The notes under the pieces: generated by a model
The model's database searches: none
Told to the model about the DNA's origin: nothing
The model's input: the letters and a program-made list of their open reading frames with translations, nothing else
DNA from: Nocardia coubleae NBRC 108252
GTDB lineage: Bacteria > Actinomycetota > Actinomycetes > Mycobacteriales > Mycobacteriaceae
Reading direction: 5' to 3'
Assembly: GCF_001612805.1 (NCBI RefSeq)
Contig: NZ_BDBD01000026.1
Location: forward strand, 80,880-144,879
Length of the DNA: 64,000 nt
Part shown: positions 24,650-32,457 of the stretch, piece by piece
Position numbering within the stretch: position 1 is the first letter of the stretch
Layout: every line of letters starts with the position of its first letter
Program-made: the position numbers and the translations under genes

Positions 24650-25411
24650 ATGCACACGCCCGAAGTCCTGCTCGACGACAGCGACGCCGTGTACGACTAC
24701 TACCTGCGACATCGGCAGAACCGCTGGAAGGCGCTGGCCTCTTACGCGGTGCTCGCCCGGCGATTCCGGCCGAGGATCAGCTACGCCGAGGGCGCCAAGG
24801 CGCAGGTCGCCGCGCTGGTGCGCGGCAAGCGGCCGATCATCTACGCCATCAACCACCTGTCGACGAGTGATCCGTACACCGTCGCCGCCGCGGCCTGGCG
24901 GTCCCCGCTGCGCGCCAAGATCGGCCGGGTACGTGTGCTGGCCAAGGACGAACTGTTCGCCGATCCCGAACAGCGCCGCAAGGTCGACATGATGGGCGGG
25001 ATCCCGGTGTTCCGGGGCAAGGACCACGGCATTCGCGCGGTGAACGCGGCAGGTCAGCGCATGATGGACGTGTGCGCCCAGCGCCTCGCCGACGGCGATC
25101 ACCTCGCGGTCTTCCCCGAGGGCACGTGCAACCTCGTCGACCACAAAACGGTGCAGCCGGTCGGCAGCGGCATCGGGCACATCGCCTTCCGCGCCGCCAA
25201 ACTCGGGGCCCCGCCCGCCCTCGTCGCCATCGGCCTGAGTTACGGGCCACGCCCCGCCGACGCGATCGAACCCGGCGCCGACGAGGTGGTGTCGTCGAGC
25301 TTCTACTTCCGAACGCCCGTGCTGGAGCTACCCGCGCGACCTGGCGATATCGCCCGCCTTGTCAAGGACGAACTGCAAGCCGCCGTCGACGGCGCCGTCG
25401 CCAACTACTGA
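24650..25411 (+). CDS. PlsC-type lysophospholipid acyltransferase family protein
   Basis: 253 residues. The acyltransferase HX4D box is in INHLSTSDPY. The second block is KDELFADPEQRRKVDMMGGIPVFRG. The FPEG motif is in AVFPEGTCN. There is no clear membrane anchor, so it is probably peripheral. The family transfers acyl groups to lysophospholipids or glycolipids, and the acceptor is not evident. It is divergent from yqgE and its end overlaps the convergent GNAT gene by 7 bp. Confidence 0.85.
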   Translation: MHTPEVLLDDSDAVYDYYLRHRQNRWKALASYAVLARRFRPRISYAEGAKAQVAALVRGKRPIIYAINHLSTSDPYTVAAAAWRSPLRAKIGRVRVLAKDELFADPEQRRKVDMMGGIPVFRGKDHGIRAVNAAGQRMMDVCAQRLADGDHLAVFPEGTCNLVDHKTVQPVGSGIGHIAFRAAKLGAPPALVAIGLSYGPRPADAIEPGADEVVSSSFYFRTPVLELPARPGDIARLVKDELQAAVDGAVANY

Positions 25412-25716
25412 GGCAGCCCGAACATCTCCCTGGCCCCCTGTGGGACCAGGGAGATGTAGCGAGGGTTTTCGGTGATGAAGTGCAGCACCATCGAACACAT
25501 CGGCAGGATCTCGAACCCTTCCTTGCGGCTGGTCGTCAGCGCGGACTCGACCAGCGTGTTCCCCAACCCGCGACCCTGGAATTCCGGGTAGATCTCGGTG
25601 TGGACGAGGGCGCGTTCGGCACCGGTGTCCTGGTATTCGATATAGCCGGCGGGGGTACCGTCGGAGATGAGTTCGAACCGCTCCAGCGCGGTATTTTCGC
25701 GGACCTCGGTCGCCAT
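25405..25716 (-). CDS. short GNAT-like N-acetyltransferase
   Basis: 103 residues, the small YidJ-type GNAT fold. The acetyl-CoA loop reads YPEFQGRGLGNTLVESAL, a Q/RxxGxG/A variant. The terminal part has MCSMVLHFITENPRY, where the Cys-x-(F/Y)-(F/V)..NP.Y pattern is diagnostic of this subfamily. Substrate unknown. Confidence 0.85.
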   Translation of the reverse strand: MATEVRENTALERFELISDGTPAGYIEYQDTGAERALVHTEIYPEFQGRGLGNTLVESALTTSRKEGFEILPMCSMVLHFITENPRYISLVPQGAREMFGLPQ

Positions 25717-25759
25717 GGGTAGAAGCTACAGTGTTTGTTGGAGCGCTGGCGCGCTCGAG

Positions 25760-25773
25760 TTCGCGGCCGCGAA
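25760..25773. repeat. 14-bp perfect GC palindrome in a hairpin-rich gap
   Basis: TTCGCGGCCGCGAA, followed by GCCGC-TTC-GCGGC, within the gap between the GNAT gene and the glycerate kinase gene. No repeat copy was seen elsewhere in the window. Confidence 0.5.
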
Positions 25774-25903
25774 CCGCCGCTTCGCGGCGTCCCCTCCTCG
25801 AGGTCGGGGAGTGCGGGGCCGGGAAGGCGGGGTGGTGCGTTCTCGCGCAGTGGGGTTGTCGAAGACGGTGGCGGGTTCGCAGGTTTGCCCGGAGAATGTC
25901 GGG

Positions 25904-27028
25904 ATGAATGGTCCTCGAGTGGTGCTTGCCCCTGACAAGTTCAAGGGTTCGCTGACCGCGCCCGAGGTGGCGGCCGCGTTGGGGGTGGGGATCAGGCGCC
26001 GGGCGCCAGGGGCCGATGTGCGGGCGGTGCCGGTGGCCGACGGTGGGGACGGGATGGTCGAGGCCTTCGCGGCGGCCGGGTGGCAGCGGGTCGAGATCGA
26101 CGCGCCGGGGCCGACGGGTGAGCCTTCGCGGGCGGTGTACGCGATGCGCGACGAGACCGCGGTGGTGGAGCTGGCCGCGGCGGTCGGGTTGGTGAAACTG
26201 CCCGGTGGCAGGCTCGCGCCGTTGCGCGCCGACACCTTCGGTCTCGGCGTCGTGGTGGCGCACGCGCTGGACGCGGGGGCGCGCGAGATCGTGCTCGGGC
26301 TCGGTGGAAGTGCCTCGACCGATGGTGGATCGGGTCTGCTGCGGGCACTCGGCCTGCGCCTGCTCGACGAGAACAACGACGAGCTGGACGGCACCGCGAT
26401 GGATGTCGTCACCCTGCTGAGCCGGGTGGCGGCCGTCGACCGGGCCGGCCTGCATCCCGCTGTCGCGCGGGCACGGTTCACCCTCGCCTGCGATGTCGAC
26501 AACCCGCTGCTCGGCCCGGCCGGTGCGGTGGCGGTGTACTCGCCGCAGAAGGGCGCCGACCGGCACATGATGGTGAAACTCGAAGCGGCACTCACCCATT
26601 GGGCTGCCATCCTGGGCACCGGCTATGCCGAGATCGGGGGCGCGGGCGCGGCGGGCGGCACCGGTTTCGGGGCGCTGGCCGTCCTCGGCGCCGAGGTGCG
26701 CAGCGGCATCGACGTGTTGCTCGAGCTGCTCGAGTTCACCGCGCTGGTCGAGGGGGCGACGCTGGTGGTGACGGGTGAAGGGTCGCTCGATCACCAGAGC
26801 ATGCACGGCAAGGCGCCAGTGGGTGTCGCGGCGGCGGCCAACGCGGCGCGGGTGCCGGTGGTGGCGGCGGTGGGTCGAACGATGCTGTCGCCGGGCGAGA
26901 TTCGCGCCGCCGGGTTCGCCGCCTGCTATCCGCTCAGCGAACTGGAACCCGACGCGGCGCGGTCGATGCTGACCGCCGGGAAACTACTCGAGCGCATCGG
27001 CGAGCGCATCGCCCGCGAACACCTGTAG
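25904..27028 (+). CDS. glycerate kinase (GlxK/GarK family)
   Basis: 374 residues. Family marks are VVLAPDKFKGSLTAPEVA at the N-terminus, PVADGGDGMVEAF, GLGGSASTDGGSGLL, ACDVDNPLLGP and VVTGEGSLDHQSMHGKAP. It phosphorylates D-glycerate to 2- or 3-phosphoglycerate in the cytoplasm. GGAG lies 9 nt upstream of ATG 25904. It could use glycerate released by the glucosylglycerate hydrolase at 8276-9616. Its stop is 5 bp from the convergent HxlR gene. Confidence 0.92.
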   Translation: MNGPRVVLAPDKFKGSLTAPEVAAALGVGIRRRAPGADVRAVPVADGGDGMVEAFAAAGWQRVEIDAPGPTGEPSRAVYAMRDETAVVELAAAVGLVKLPGGRLAPLRADTFGLGVVVAHALDAGAREIVLGLGGSASTDGGSGLLRALGLRLLDENNDELDGTAMDVVTLLSRVAAVDRAGLHPAVARARFTLACDVDNPLLGPAGAVAVYSPQKGADRHMMVKLEAALTHWAAILGTGYAEIGGAGAAGGTGFGALAVLGAEVRSGIDVLLELLEFTALVEGATLVVTGEGSLDHQSMHGKAPVGVAAAANAARVPVVAAVGRTMLSPGEIRAAGFAACYPLSELEPDAARSMLTAGKLLERIGERIAREHL

Positions 27029-27033
27029 CCCTG

Positions 27034-27360
27034 TCACACCAGCACGGCGCGATGCCGGTCGCCCCACGCCTCGAGTGGGGCGAGCGCGTCGCGCAACGTT
27101 TCGCCGAGCGGGGTCAGCGAGTATTCGACGCGCGGCGGGATCTCCGGGAAGATCTCGCGACGCACCACCCCGGCCGCCTCGAGATGGCGCAAGTTCTCGG
27201 TGAGCACCTTCTCGCTCACCCCGTCGAGCAGCCGCCGGATGTTCCCGAATCGCTGCGGCCCTTCGCCGAGCACCCACATCAGGTGCAGTTTCCATTTGCC
27301 ACCGACCACGTCGATAGCCAGGCTCATGCCACACACCTGGTGATCTGCGTCACTGCTCAT
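27034..27360 (-). CDS. HxlR-family transcriptional regulator
   Basis: 108 residues with the HxlR winged helix: GGKWKLHLMWVLGEGPQRFGNI, then SEKVLTENLRHLEAAGVV and the wing PRVEYSLTPLGETL. A conserved Cys (QVCGMS, Cys10) could sense redox or electrophiles, as in several HxlR proteins. It is divergent from an imine-reductase-like gene, with a palindrome between them, so that gene is the likely target. Confidence 0.92.
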   Translation of the reverse strand: MSSDADHQVCGMSLAIDVVGGKWKLHLMWVLGEGPQRFGNIRRLLDGVSEKVLTENLRHLEAAGVVRREIFPEIPPRVEYSLTPLGETLRDALAPLEAWGDRHRAVLV

Positions 27361-27390
27361 CGTCTGCGCACCCTTCTGACCGTATTTCGA

Positions 27391-27400
27391 ACCTATAGGT
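27391..27400. promoter_or_regulatory. palindromic operator candidate between hxlR-like gene and reductase gene
   Basis: ACCTATAGGT, a perfect 10-bp palindrome 30 bp upstream of the HxlR start, in the 144-bp divergent gap. It is AT-rich relative to the surroundings. Assignment to HxlR is inferred from position. Confidence 0.55.
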
Positions 27401-27504
27401 AAGCAACCGCACTGCGACGTGCGGTCTTCCCGCGCGCTGCCGACGCCGACACCATGGAAACCGGCGCCGAACCAATCCGTATCGAAAAAGCGAAGGGCTA
27501 CACC

Positions 27505-28374
27505 ATGAGTACCCGATCAGTTTCCGTTCTCGGCCTGGGCCCGATGGGTCAGTCCATGGTCAAGGCCTTCCTCGAGGCGGGCGTCGAGGTGACCGTGTGG
27601 AACCGCAGCACCGCCAAGGTCGACGCCATGGTCGCCCTCGGCGCCAAGCGGGCCGAGACCGTCGCCGAGGCGCTCGACGCCAACGAGGTGTCGGTGCTCA
27701 GCCTCACCCATTACGACGCCATGTACGACGTGCTCGGCCAGGCGGTCGACCACCTGCCCGGCAAGGTGATCGCCAACCTGTCCTCCGATTCGCCGGAGAA
27801 GGCGCGGGCGGGTGCCAAGTGGGTGCGTGAGCGCGGCGCCGAGTTCTTCTCGGGTGGGGTGATGTCGGCGGGCGACAATATCGCCCATCCCGCGTCCTAC
27901 ATCTTCTACAGCGGCCCCAAGGCGGTGTTCGACGCGCACGCCGACCTGCTGCGCCCGCTGAGCCCGCAGGAGTACCTCGGCGCCGACGACGGCCTGGCGC
28001 AGGTCTTCTACCAGGCGTTGCTGGTGATCTTCCACCCCTGGCTGCTCGCCTTCGACCAGGCCACCGCCGTGATCTCGAAGTCCGGTCACAACATCGCCCA
28101 GTTCGTTCCGTTCGCGGTCCGCGCCAGCGAGGCGTTCCCGTACTTCATGGAGCAGTTCTCGGTGGCGAACCAGAACGGCGGCTGGGCCGACCTGGCCAGT
28201 CTGAAGATGATGGACGCCGGCGCGCAGCACATCATCGACGCCAGCGAGGAAGTCGGTGTCGACGCCGCGTTCTCGCACCTGGCGCAGTCGTTCTGGCGCA
28301 AGGCCATCGCGGCCACCGAGGCAGCGGGCAAGCCTGTGTCGACCTATGAGCTGATGCGCGGCGAGAACTCCTGA
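27505..28374 (+). CDS. imine reductase-like NAD(P)H-dependent oxidoreductase
   Basis: 289 residues, the usual length of bacterial imine reductases. The Rossmann motif is VLGLGPMGQSMVKAFLEAG, followed by VTVWNRSTAKV, where the Arg-Ser after the second strand favours NADPH. The long interdomain helix and C-terminal helical bundle (DGLAQVFYQALLVIFHPWLLAF) fit the beta-hydroxyacid dehydrogenase/IRED group. The physiological substrate is unknown. The start MSTRSVSVLG is chosen because the Rossmann fold begins there, although an upstream in-frame ATG (27454) exists. Probably controlled by the divergent HxlR gene. Confidence 0.85.
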   Translation: MSTRSVSVLGLGPMGQSMVKAFLEAGVEVTVWNRSTAKVDAMVALGAKRAETVAEALDANEVSVLSLTHYDAMYDVLGQAVDHLPGKVIANLSSDSPEKARAGAKWVRERGAEFFSGGVMSAGDNIAHPASYIFYSGPKAVFDAHADLLRPLSPQEYLGADDGLAQVFYQALLVIFHPWLLAFDQATAVISKSGHNIAQFVPFAVRASEAFPYFMEQFSVANQNGGWADLASLKMMDAGAQHIIDASEEVGVDAAFSHLAQSFWRKAIAATEAAGKPVSTYELMRGENS

Positions 28375-28385
28375 GGCAGCGGCGA

Positions 28386-28412
28386 AACCGTCCGACGTGG
28401 GGTCGGACGGTT
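28386..28412. terminator. hairpin between convergent reductase and Xre genes
   Basis: 11-bp stem AACCGTCCGAC / GTCGGACGGTT with a 5-nt loop, 12 nt past the reductase stop. The downstream T content is low, so it could serve both strands. Confidence 0.7.
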
Positions 28413-28420
28413 CGCTCGTT

Positions 28421-28657
28421 CTAGGCCGTTCCGGTGCCGAGCCGGGGGAAGGGCTCGGTGGAGAACACCACCTCCACGGCTACCTCGAAATAGGCCGCGA
28501 TGCGCAGCGCCAGGTGCAGGCTCGGGCTGTATTCGCCGCGTTCGAGGTAGCCGATGGTCTGGTAGTGCACGCCGAGTGCTTCGGCGAGGTCCCGCCGGGA
28601 GATGCCACGCTCGGCGCGCAACATCGCGATGCGGTTGTAGATGACCTCAGAAGGCAC
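28421..28657 (-). CDS. Xre-family (Cro/CI-type) helix-turn-helix regulator
   Basis: 78 residues from a GTG preceded by AAAAGG 9 nt upstream. The HTH reads RAERGISRRDLAEALGVHYQTIGYLERGEYSPSL, then LALRIAAYFEVAVEVVF, typical of small YozG/YgzD-type regulators. It overlaps the end of the ABC permease gene by 11 nt, so it is the last gene of that operon and a plausible autoregulator. Confidence 0.9.
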   Translation of the reverse strand: MPSEVIYNRIAMLRAERGISRRDLAEALGVHYQTIGYLERGEYSPSLHLALRIAAYFEVAVEVVFSTEPFPRLGTGTA

Positions 28658-29485
28658 GCTGCATCGCCTTTTCCCGTCGCGTCGCCATGGTGGCACCCGA
28701 TTCGTGCTGGGCCATCCGCCGCAGCACGAGGGGTGCGAGGGCCAGGCCGACGACAGCCCAGATACCGAGTACCGCAACTGTTTCCAGATGCCGCCAGGAC
28801 TGGTCTAGTTCGATGCCGACGGCCTCAGCCGGCAGAAGCGCCGAGCGCATGCCGAGGGCGAGCCAGTACATCGGGAACAGCTGGCCGAGCACCTGCAACC
28901 AGCCGGGCAGTGCGGTGATCGGGTAGAAGACGCCGGAGATCGCGATCAGGCCCATCAGCGGGATGGTCAACAGGAAGGCCGTCCTCGTGTCGAGCACGCT
29001 GCCGAGGATGGCGCCGATCGGCAGCACGGCCAGCAGGCCGAGCGCGAGCACCCACGCGAAGGTCGCCACCGCGCCGGGTCCGCTCAGCGACGAGCCGCCG
29101 ATGATCGCCATTCCCACACCGAGCACGATAACCACCTGCGCCACCACCGCCCCCGTGGTGCTCACGATTTTGCCGACGAAGTAGCCGACCATGCCCTTGG
29201 GCACCGCCTTGGCCCGCAGCAGCGTGCCGTCCTCGCGGTCGAGCACCAGCACATTGAGGATGGCGTACATCCCGTTGAAGGCGATGATGCTGCCGAGCAG
29301 GCCGGGTACTGCCAGTTCGGCGATACCGAGCCCGGTGTCGTCGTATGTGCGGTCGCGGAGCAGGAACAGCACTCCGAGAGTGATTGCCGGGGTGAGGAAT
29401 GACCGATCAGATCGGGTGCGTTGGTGTAGACCTGTCGCAGTTCGATCAGGCCGCGGGCGAAACCGGCGCGCAGAGCGGTGTTCAT
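28647..29485 (-). pseudogene. ABC-2 transporter permease disrupted by a one-base deletion
   Basis: The start MNTALRAGFARGLIELRQVY lies in one frame, overlapping the ATPase stop by 4 nt. After residue 29 (DLIGH, to 29399) the homologous continuation FLTPAITLGVLFLLRD lies in another frame. One extra T (minus strand; AA at 29398-29399 becoming AAA on plus) restores a continuous 279-residue six-helix ABC-2 permease. The downstream part has the family stretch GMYAILNVLVLDREDGTLLRAKA and a C-terminal basic tail. Either the gene is recently broken, or the base is a sequencing error, or there is slippage. The ATPase and Xre genes around it are intact. Confidence 0.82.
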
Positions 29486-30402
29486 CGGGTCACCTCCGTG
29501 AGGGCGTGGACGGTCTCGCCGGACTCGGCGCGCCGGACCAAGGCCATATAGGTGTCTTCCAGCGAGGCGCGGCGCACCTCGAGGTCGGCGATGTCGGCAC
29601 CGTGCTGGGTGAACAGCTCGTGCACGAACTTGGTGGACTCGGTGGTGGTGTGCACGAACCGTTGATCGTCGACGGTCCAGCTCACCTGCGCTTCCCCCGC
29701 GATCGAGCGGGCGAGCGCGTCGGGTGACCCGTCGGCGATCACCCGCCCACCGGCCAGGATCAGGATGCGGTCGGCCAGCTTCTCCGCCTCGTCCAGATCG
29801 TGGGTGGTGAGCAGCACCGTGGTGTTCTCCAGATCGGCGAGCCGGTGCACCAGGTCGTGGAAATCGCGCCGAGCGGCCGGGTCGAAACCGGCCGTCGGTT
29901 CGTCCATGAACAGCAGTTCCGGCCTGCCGACGATGGCGATCGCGACATCGAGCCTGCGCCGCTGCCCACCCGAGAGGGTGGCGATCTTGGCGTCGGCCTG
30001 CTCGGTGAGCCCAACCAGATCGATGAGCTCGTCTGTGTCCCAAGGCCGTTGGACCGTGGCCGTGGCGTAGGGGCGATAGTAGGTTCCGAGGTGTCGAAGT
30101 AGTTCGCGCACATGCCATTTCGCGTGGTCGCGCCAGGACTGCAACACCACCCCCACCCTGGCGCGCCAGTGTTCGTCACCGTGTTCGGGATCGGCCCCCA
30201 GCACATCGACCCGACCGGCCGACCTCCTGCGGAACCCCTCGAGGATCTCGATCGTGGTGGTTTTGCCCGCGCCGTTCGGCCCGAGCATGACGAGCACCTC
30301 CCCGCGCGTGGCCTGAAATGTCACATCGTGCAGCACATCCGCCTCGTCGTAGCGCATCCGCAACCGCTGGACGTCGAGAACGACGCCGTTACTCGAAGCC
30401 AT
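29482..30402 (-). CDS. ABC transporter ATP-binding protein
   Basis: 306 residues. Walker A is GPNGAGKTTTIEILEG. The Q-loop is VVLQSWRDHAKWHV, the signature LSGGQRRRLDVAIAI, Walker B LLFMDEPTAGFDPAARR, and the H-loop LTTHDLDEAEKLADR. The C-terminal 75 residues form the accessory domain of drug and lipid exporters. It is first in an operon with a frameshifted permease and an Xre regulator. Confidence 0.93.
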   Translation of the reverse strand: MASSNGVVLDVQRLRMRYDEADVLHDVTFQATRGEVLVMLGPNGAGKTTTIEILEGFRRRSAGRVDVLGADPEHGDEHWRARVGVVLQSWRDHAKWHVRELLRHLGTYYRPYATATVQRPWDTDELIDLVGLTEQADAKIATLSGGQRRRLDVAIAIVGRPELLFMDEPTAGFDPAARRDFHDLVHRLADLENTTVLLTTHDLDEAEKLADRILILAGGRVIADGSPDALARSIAGEAQVSWTVDDQRFVHTTTESTKFVHELFTQHGADIADLEVRRASLEDTYMALVRRAESGETVHALTEVTR

Positions 30403-30432
30403 GATTCCTCCCAGTCATCGACCTTCGATGAG

Positions 30433-30452
30433 ATGTAGCATAGGTACTACAT
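30433..30452. promoter_or_regulatory. inverted-repeat operator candidate upstream of the ABC operon
   Basis: ATGTAG, an 8-nt spacer, then CTACAT, 30 bp before the ATPase start in the 132-bp divergent gap. A likely binding site for the Xre protein encoded at the operon's end, inferred from position. Confidence 0.55.
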
Positions 30453-30534
30453 TCCATCGTGGCAATGCTTTCGCGAAATCGGGCAAATCGGATCTCGATG
30501 CTCGCTCCTGATCGATGGCTGACATGCTTGGGGC

Positions 30535-30981
30535 ATGGAGAACGCGAGTCGCTACCTGGCTCCCTCGGGTATCGAGGCGACACTGCTCGGAGTCGTCAAT
30601 TGGCTGCCGAGACTTGGCATCAGCATGATGGGTTCACGGCTGCTCGCCGTGCGCGGCCGCACCAGCGGCGAATGGCGCACCACCATGGTGAACGTGCTCA
30701 CCGATGCCGACGGCACGCGTTACCTGGTCGCGCCGCGCGGCCACACCCAGTGGGTGCGCAATCTGCGCGTCGCGGGTGGGGGCGAACTGCGACTCGGCCG
30801 CAAGGCCGAAACCTTCTCGGCCACCGAGGTTCCCGATGCGGACAAGGTGCCGGTACTGCGCCTCTACCTGAAGAAATTCGGCTGGGAGGTCGGCGCCTTC
30901 TTCGAGGGCGTCGGCAAGGATTCGACCGACGAGGAACTCGCCGCGATCGCGCCGGGATTCCCCGTCTTCCGCCTGGCCTAG
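30535..30981 (+). CDS. F420-dependent nitroreductase/quinone-reductase family (DUF385, Ddn-like)
   Basis: 148 residues. The split-barrel deazaflavin-dependent fold is indicated by RLLAVRGRTSGEWRTTMVNVL, then RYLVAPRGHTQWVRNLRVAG with the WxRNLR motif that marks Ddn-like proteins, and the late FPVFRLA. These enzymes transfer hydride from reduced F420 to quinones, nitro compounds or other acceptors. They are frequent and multicopy in Mycobacteriales. It is convergent with aroQ, overlapping by 4 bp. Confidence 0.9.
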   Translation: MENASRYLAPSGIEATLLGVVNWLPRLGISMMGSRLLAVRGRTSGEWRTTMVNVLTDADGTRYLVAPRGHTQWVRNLRVAGGGELRLGRKAETFSATEVPDADKVPVLRLYLKKFGWEVGAFFEGVGKDSTDEELAAIAPGFPVFRLA

Positions 30982-31430
30982 ACCCGCGTACTCAGGAACT
31001 CGATCGCCGCCGCGTAACCCTGGATGCCGAGTCCGGCGATGACGGCGGTGGCGATGGGGGAGACGAAGGAGTGGTGCCGGAATTCCTCGCGGGCATGCAC
31101 ATTGCTGATGTGCACCTCGACGATCGGGACCTCCGGGATCACCAGGGCATCGCGCAGGGCGACCGAAGTATGGGTGAGGCCACCGGGATTCACGACGATG
31201 GCCGACTCGACGCCGCGCGCCTGATGGATCCGATCGATCAGGGCGCCTTCGTGATTGGACTGGAAGGCCACCACCTCGCGCCCGAAGCGGGCCGCCGTGC
31301 GCTCGCAAAGGGCGACCACGTCGTCGAGGGTGTCCGAACCGTAGATCTGTGGTTGACGGGTGCCGAGCATGTTCAGGTTCGGCCCGTTCAGCACGAGAAT
31401 CGGACCGGTGGCCTGCACGGACGTCTCCAT
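30978..31430 (-). CDS. aroQ: type II 3-dehydroquinate dehydratase
   Basis: 150 residues, the family length. It carries LNGPNLNMLGTRQPQIYG with the catalytic Arg and Tyr, FQSNHEGALIDRIH, VNPGGLTHTSVALRDAL and VEVHISNVHAREEFR with the catalytic His. It catalyses the third step of the shikimate pathway. Here it is not clustered with aroB or aroK. Confidence 0.95.
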   Translation of the reverse strand: METSVQATGPILVLNGPNLNMLGTRQPQIYGSDTLDDVVALCERTAARFGREVVAFQSNHEGALIDRIHQARGVESAIVVNPGGLTHTSVALRDALVIPEVPIVEVHISNVHAREEFRHHSFVSPIATAVIAGLGIQGYAAAIEFLSTRV

Positions 31431-31513
31431 GCGTCGAGCCTAACCCGTGGCCCCGGCCTCGGGTCGTCGCACCGTCGTCGGGTCGAACGTTCCGTGTGCC
31501 GGGGCCGCCGAAC

Positions 31514-32080
31514 TCAGAGGCCGGTAGGGCCTTCCGCGCGTAGGTCGTCCACTTTGCGCATGGCTTCGCGCAATTCGGCCAACCAGCTCTCGGCGTGCTT
31601 GCCCGCCAGCTTCACCGTCCAGGCCAGCGCGTCGGCGCGGGAACGGGCGACGCCCGCGTCGATCAGGGTGTCGAGCACCTGGCGTTCGGGCTGGCGCAGG
31701 CGCGTCATCACGGGAACGGCCAAGTGCGTGAACAGGATTCGTTCACCGTTCACCCGCACGCCCCAGGCGACACTCCGCCCGTAGCGGCGCTGAGCCTCGT
31801 CGGCGATGCGCATGCGCGCCGGGCGGGTCGACTCGCGGAAGCGGGCGAGCGCGCCCTCGCGGGTCGCCGCCGAGGCGGGTGCGTCCGCGTCGCCGGGATC
31901 GGGGAGTTCGCCGACGACGACGATCTCGTCGCGGTCGATCTCGAGTTCGGGCGGGCCGGTGAACCAGTCGGCGGGCAATCGCCCGGCGAACCAGTCGGCG
32001 GCGTCGGCCGCGTCGGGGAGGTCGGCCTGTTGCCAGCCGCCGGGACGGCCGAATCCGCGTTCGCGATGGGCGTTGCGCAT
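31514..32080 (-). CDS. conserved hypothetical protein, 188 aa
   Basis: No domain can be named. The sequence has DWFAGRLPADWFTGPPELEIDRDEIVVVG early, then RMRIADEAQRRYGRSVAWGV. The helical C-terminal region VARSRADALAWTVKLAGKHAESWLAELREAMRKV resembles the SRADALAWTVKL pattern seen in small actinobacterial ribbon-helix-helix-like proteins. ATG 32080 follows AGGTG. An in-frame GTG at 32089 is possible. A soluble regulatory role is a guess. Confidence 0.7.
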   Translation of the reverse strand: MRNAHRERGFGRPGGWQQADLPDAADAADWFAGRLPADWFTGPPELEIDRDEIVVVGELPDPGDADAPASAATREGALARFRESTRPARMRIADEAQRRYGRSVAWGVRVNGERILFTHLAVPVMTRLRQPERQVLDTLIDAGVARSRADALAWTVKLAGKHAESWLAELREAMRKVDDLRAEGPTGL

Positions 32081-32457
32081 GATGATCACCTGCTGTCGGA
32101 GAGTGCATGTGTTGCAGTGATTACAAGATTACGCCGAAATTCGGGTGCGCGATTGTGCCGTGGGTGAACGCGAAATCGGACGGCCGGTGGCGCGCGATTG
32201 GTTGTCGGTGCCGATGGGTACCCTCGCTGTGAATCGCCAGACGATGCGAGATACTCACAAGTGCGTGGGCCTGCCGGTACGGTAAGCGCGCCAGTTGTTG
32301 CCACTGGCAGGGCGAGGTTCGAAATCACCCCCTCACGGGGTCGGAGTTCGGGCACAATCGATGTGCTGAGGTCGGATAGCGTCCCGTTTACCGGGGCATC
32401 GGAGACGGGTCAACTTCCGGTACGGTTGTTTTGTTACCGGAGTGGCAAGAGTGAAGA
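32081..32457. other. 377-bp intergenic region, divergent promoters
   Basis: No convincing gene. It holds the upstream regions of the 188-aa hypothetical gene (minus) and the PBP-like gene (plus). Visible elements are a GCACA-ATCGA-TGTGC inverted repeat at 32352-32366, an ACCCC/GGGGT hairpin near 32328-32342, and TCCGGTA / TACCGGA arms at 32416-32422 and 32435-32441, just before the PBP-like start. Confidence 0.5.

Noticed and set aside
25738..25903. Mobile element or REP cluster in the palindrome-rich gap
   Set aside because: No transposase, target duplication or second copy was seen in the window. It is probably ordinary GC-rich hairpin sequence.
32300..32345. GGTTCGAAAT stretch resembling a tRNA T-arm
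   Set aside because: No acceptor, D or anticodon arms can be folded around it. The pairing is only a local hairpin.
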